The notes under the pieces were generated by a model. The model made no database searches. It was not told the origin of the DNA and saw only the letters and a program-made list of their open reading frames with translations. The position numbers were made by a program, and so were the translations under genes. A stretch of DNA of 64,000 nt from Voacanga thouarsii (lineage: Eukaryota; Streptophyta; Magnoliopsida; Gentianales; Apocynaceae): assembly GCA_026120185.1 (NCBI GenBank), contig JANUWF010001188.1, positions 2,604,001 through 2,668,000 of the forward strand, read 5' to 3'. Within the stretch, counting starts at the first letter, position 1. The number at the start of each line of letters is the position of its first letter. Positions 60,850 to 64,000 of the stretch are shown piece after piece.

Positions 60850-61720
60850 ATTTACTTCCTGTTTCCCCTTTCCTTTTCTGGGCAAAGCTTCCCATAACAA
60901 AAACTTTTGATTTAGCAAATCGGCTTGAAACTTTTGAGTGCACAAAACAATTGCTAAAATCTCTTTTTTGATGGTGGGATAATTCTGCTAAGAACGATTC
61001 CAATGTTTGGATGCAAATGCAACAATATGTTCTTTGCCATTTTTCTGCTGCTTCAGGATGCCACCATAACCAATGTCAGAGGCATCTGTTTCAACAATTT
61101 TTGGAGCTTGGGGATCCGGCAAGGATAGACACGGAAGATTTTTTACCTGAGTCTTGACTTGTCGGACAATGGAGGTATGAACATTAGTCCATGGAGGAGG
61201 AGGCTACTTAAACCTATCATGCAATGGCTTGATTAGGTTTTTGAGTCCTGGAATAAATTTAGAAACATAATTTAAGCAGCCAAGGAATCTTTGAAGTTGG
61301 GTCCTGTTAAGAATTTGGTTAGGAAATTTATCAGCAAACTAGATTGATCGAGAAATAGGAGTAATAGTTCCCTGTTGGATATTATGTCCTAGAAACCGAA
61401 CATTAGTTTGAAAAAGGTTAAATTTTGCTTTTGAAAGCACTAAACCATTATGTTTAATGGTAAAAAGTAGAACATTCAGATGTTTGAAATATTGATCCAA
61501 ACTATTTGAAAAGACTAAAACATCAACAATGTAGATAATGATAAATTGAGAGTAAGGGTTGAAAATCTCATTCATAATCCTTTGGAATTCAAAAGGAGCA
61601 TTTTTCAAACCAAAAGGCATTACGTTCCATTCATACTGACCAAATGGAACTGTAAATGCAGTTTTGTATCGATCTCTAGGATTAATCTGAATTTGCCAAT
61701 ACCCAGATTTCAAAGAATAC
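60850..61720 (-). pseudogene. Endogenous pararetrovirus RT-RNase H fragment
   Basis: Minus strand, from 61720 down: reverse transcriptase with GYWQIQINPRDRYKTAF, VMPFGLKNAPFEFQ and the active-site box changed from YIDD to YIVD, then the RNase H region with IVETDASDIGYGG (about 61070-61110). The NAP(S/F)EFQ and NPYSQFIIIY words fit Caulimoviridae. Stops at about 61340, 61215 and near 60990. Only part of the polyprotein is present and it cannot be functional. Genus not determined. Confidence 0.8.
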
Positions 61721-62180
61721 CCAAATTGAGAGGAATAGTTGAAGATGTGCTAGACGTTGTTGTCCGAGAAGTTCAATGCCAACAACATCTATGAATGGAA
61801 CATAGATGGTCAATCACAATACAACATTATGGCCAAATTCCAACAAATGACTATGGTGGCCACTGCCTATCGCACAACCTATCGAAGTTCAGTGCTATGG
61901 TGTGGCAAGTATATCTTACAATGAAATTGGGATGGCTATTTATAGCCAAAAAAGTAAATCTACTGTAGCTTTATTAAAGCCACTATAGTGTACAGTGGCT
62001 TCATAAAGTTGTTACAGTGTTTTTGCTAAGGTCACTGCTTACATCACTGATGAGGTCATGCTGAGGTCTGTTAACCATCGCCAATGTCATCATGAGTGAA
62101 GTCATTGTTGATTATTATTCACAATAATAATCTTCTCTGTCTTCTTCCTTTTCTGATTCCACCTCTTGATCTTCGGTAGG
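61721..62180 (-). promoter_or_regulatory. Possible pararetroviral promoter and leader
   Basis: Minus strand reads GGCTATAAATAGCC (61934-61947), a perfect plant TATA box within a short palindrome, followed by sequence leading toward the RT fragment. Repeated ACTGTA/ACAGTG words occur at 61960-62030. Viral origin is inferred from position only. Confidence 0.4.
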
Positions 62181-62189
62181 TGCTTCAGG

Positions 62190-62385
62190 TGTCGAGGCAG
62201 AAGATTGTCCCTGTAATTGTTGTAGCATCCAATTCTTTCACCCTTGAAATCCCAGCACTTCTTGACACAGGTGCTGATCTCAATTGTATTCACAGGCTGC
62301 ATGCTGCAGTCATATTTTCAACATTTGATTTGAAATATGGGTATTGGCAAATTCAAATTGATCCCAGAGATAGATACAAAATTGG
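62190..62385 (+). pseudogene. Endogenous pararetrovirus protease-RT fragment, inverted
   Basis: Plus strand carries the aspartic protease motif LLDTGADLNCI (62250-62285), then after a junction reverse transcriptase words FDLKYGYWQIQIDPRDRYK (62325-62380), and then unrelated codons. In an intact polyprotein more than 100 residues lie between these motifs, so an internal deletion joined them. Opposite in orientation to 60850-61720. Confidence 0.75.
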
Positions 62386-62861
62386 AACCACAACCTGTTT
62401 CTTCCAGGCTCTCTTCCTCCCCTGAGCCTGCATACTTCAAAACTCCAAGAGTCTATGTGTGTGTGTGCACTCACGCATTTTTGTATATATATGAACTCAT
62501 CCTTGTATCTTATTTTTTAAAGTCTACGATATTCAATTTGGGATTGAATAGTTTTTTTTTTTTTTTTTTGGTAGTAAAATTCGATTATATCATCTATAAA
62601 AAATTAGTAGCGTGCAATCATTGGCCAAGAAAATAACACATTCAATGATATCCTACAAGAAATTTGGGCATTAGGAACTTTATTCGCCGATACATTTCCT
62701 TCAAAGCCACAAAGGTAAATAGTAATTCATTTCAGTCATCCCAGTTAAAGTCTATCCCTGGGTAATTCCTTATTATGTGCCCTAGAATGTAACAGTTACC
62801 ACACCTCTATAAGTAAGCTGGGCGTGCGATAGTCTATTTTGCTCTGATACCTTGTTGGCCT
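62386..62861. other. Spacer with T tract and Met-tRNA primer-site-like sequence
   Basis: A (GT)n run at 62457-62466, a T tract at 62551-62570, and on minus AAGGTATCAGAGCAAAA (62838-62853), which matches the initiator-Met tRNA site used by caulimovirids and many LTR elements. No LTR end was recognised next to it, so viral origin is possible but unproven. Confidence 0.4.
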
Positions 62862-63906
62862 CATAGTTACTAGATTTGCTATTCGTTCCAATACGTGATA
62901 CGGAAATAGGTACGCGATACATCAATTTCAAAAAATTAAGATTTGTTAAGGTAGACTTCTTCACTAATTTATGATATTTAGGTACATTATGGTACACTAA
63001 AAGTCATAATATGAAAACTATATTATGTGTAAATATATAAATATATATTTTTTGTTTGGAGAATATTAATATATAAGACACTAAAAATATGTAAAAAGAT
63101 AGAAAAACTTTTATAATTCAATTAATGTATATATCTTTATTTTAATAAAATGAATATTATAAATGTCACTTAAGCTATAAAAATTTATGAGGAAAAATAT
63201 TACAATGTGTGTCAAAATGTGAAGTTAAGTAATAAAACATTTAACAAATTGCACCAAGTAACTTGCTTTCCTACAGATTTTTCATTGGGTTGATTAAGCA
63301 GGATAATGGCTGAAGAATGGATGAATCATTTGCAAATCACTGTGCACAAAATTAATGGGAATAAGTAAAGGTCTTTCAGTCGTTTAGCGCAAGTGCTTTT
63401 ACATATATGTAGATTGAAGAAATAGACCAGGGCACAATTGTAATTTTAACATCACACAAATCCCTATCATCTGTCTTGTACTTGTTCTTTCAAAACATTC
63501 TTCGTGCCCACTGCATTTCTTCCTCCATGGCCGCCGCAATCTCCTTTCCCTCTTTTCTTCCTCTAAGGCCGCCGCAATCTCTCTTTCTTCTTTATTTTAT
63601 TTCTTTTGCTATATCTCCTCCCTTCTTCTTGTTGTTCCAAAATAGAGCCTTTATGTCCTCTGTTCCCCATGGCCGTCACATCTCCTCTCCCTCTTTTCTT
63701 TCTCCGAGGCCACTGCCATCTCTCTTTCTTTTTTATTTCATTTTCTTTGCTATTTTCTTCCATCCTGCTATTGAATGATTGGGTTTACTCATTGCAGTGA
63801 ACTGAAACATGAATCCGAGAAAATTTCTATATCCCAGTATCGCAAATCGGGACATGCAAATCGATTCGTGATTTGACACCAAAAAGGTGCAAATCTAGTA
63901 ACTATG
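62862..63906. mobile_element. MITE with 18-bp terminal inverted repeats (hAT-like)
   Basis: Perfect 18-bp terminal inverted repeats CATAGTTACTAGATTTGC (62862-62879 and, inverted, 63889-63906). Flanks GTTGGCCT (62854-62861) and GTTAGCCT (63907-63914) form an 8-bp target duplication with one mismatch, the length typical of hAT transposons. 1,045 bp, no transposase. The middle holds a duplicated pyrimidine-rich segment (63525-63600 and 63665-63740, with GGCCGCCGCAATCTC-like words), perhaps captured. Confidence 0.82.
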
Positions 63907-63914
63907 GTTAGCCT

Positions 63915-64000
63915 AATACGCCCGGCTACCCTTTATGAAAGGCATATAGTGTTCCAGTTGAAATGGTACCTATCTCCAATGCTTAGGAATAGAAAGAGTC
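63915..64000. other. Right edge, unassigned
   Basis: TAATACGCCCGGCTACCC and following bases continue the sequence interrupted by the MITE. Too short to classify. Confidence 0.3.

Noticed and set aside
62838..62853. LTR retrotransposon start next to the Met-tRNA-like site
   Set aside because: No TG...CA LTR end or repeat was found next to it, so I list it only as a primer-site-like sequence.

Overview
The window is nuclear DNA of a flowering plant, most likely a eudicot. It is AT-rich and intron-bearing, and about 90% of it is transposable elements of plant-specific lineages: Athila-like and Tekay-like Gypsy, several Copia elements, a Helitron encoding replication protein A, and endogenous caulimovirid fragments. 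No species can be named from the sequence alone.

Positions 1-57928 read best as one old Tekay-like Gypsy retrotransposon (+ strand). Its polymerase tail (10373-10690), polypurine tract and very long 3' LTR (from 10704 to about 57928) have been split by successive insertions. From left to right: (i) 1-10372, an Athila-like element on the minus strand (element A), whose 5' LTR is itself interrupted by a truncated Copia element (Copia-1, 4726-9541, target duplication TAAAA). (ii) 12317-34041, a Copia-type solo LTR with a perfect GATTA duplication, containing a 20.3-kb Helitron (13614-33891) with both termini recognisable. (iii) 34998-38460, the decayed Copia-3. (iv) 38852-44414, a short two-LTR relative of element A with no gag or pol (element B). 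(v) 45256-54720, a full-length 9.5-kb Copia-2 with perfect ATACT duplications. (vi) 55053-56488, a solo LTR of the A/B family.

The Helitron is the most informative object. On its minus strand, from the 5' TC end, it carries an RPA70-like gene in about ten or more exons, then a Rep/helicase gene with HUH and two-tyrosine motifs and PIF1-type helicase motifs, then a 6-kb array of about 1.9-kb higher-order repeats, then the GC-rich hairpin and CTAG end. A 220-codon plus-strand frame with a single TAG and its own TATA-like box lies between the two genes. The repeat array holds three copies of a small exon-like block, which suggests captured and amplified host sequence. In-frame stops and frameshifts show that the copy is now inactive.

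The right end (57929-64000) is more gene-like. It has one apparently intact four-exon gene (59063-60315) for a plant protein of about 261 residues with one transmembrane segment, then broken and inverted pieces of an endogenous pararetrovirus with a putative promoter, and a 1,045-bp MITE with 18-bp terminal inverted repeats and near-perfect 8-bp target duplications (hAT-like). Apart from the four-exon gene, every protein-coding region here is a mobile-element remnant carrying stops, frameshifts or deletions.
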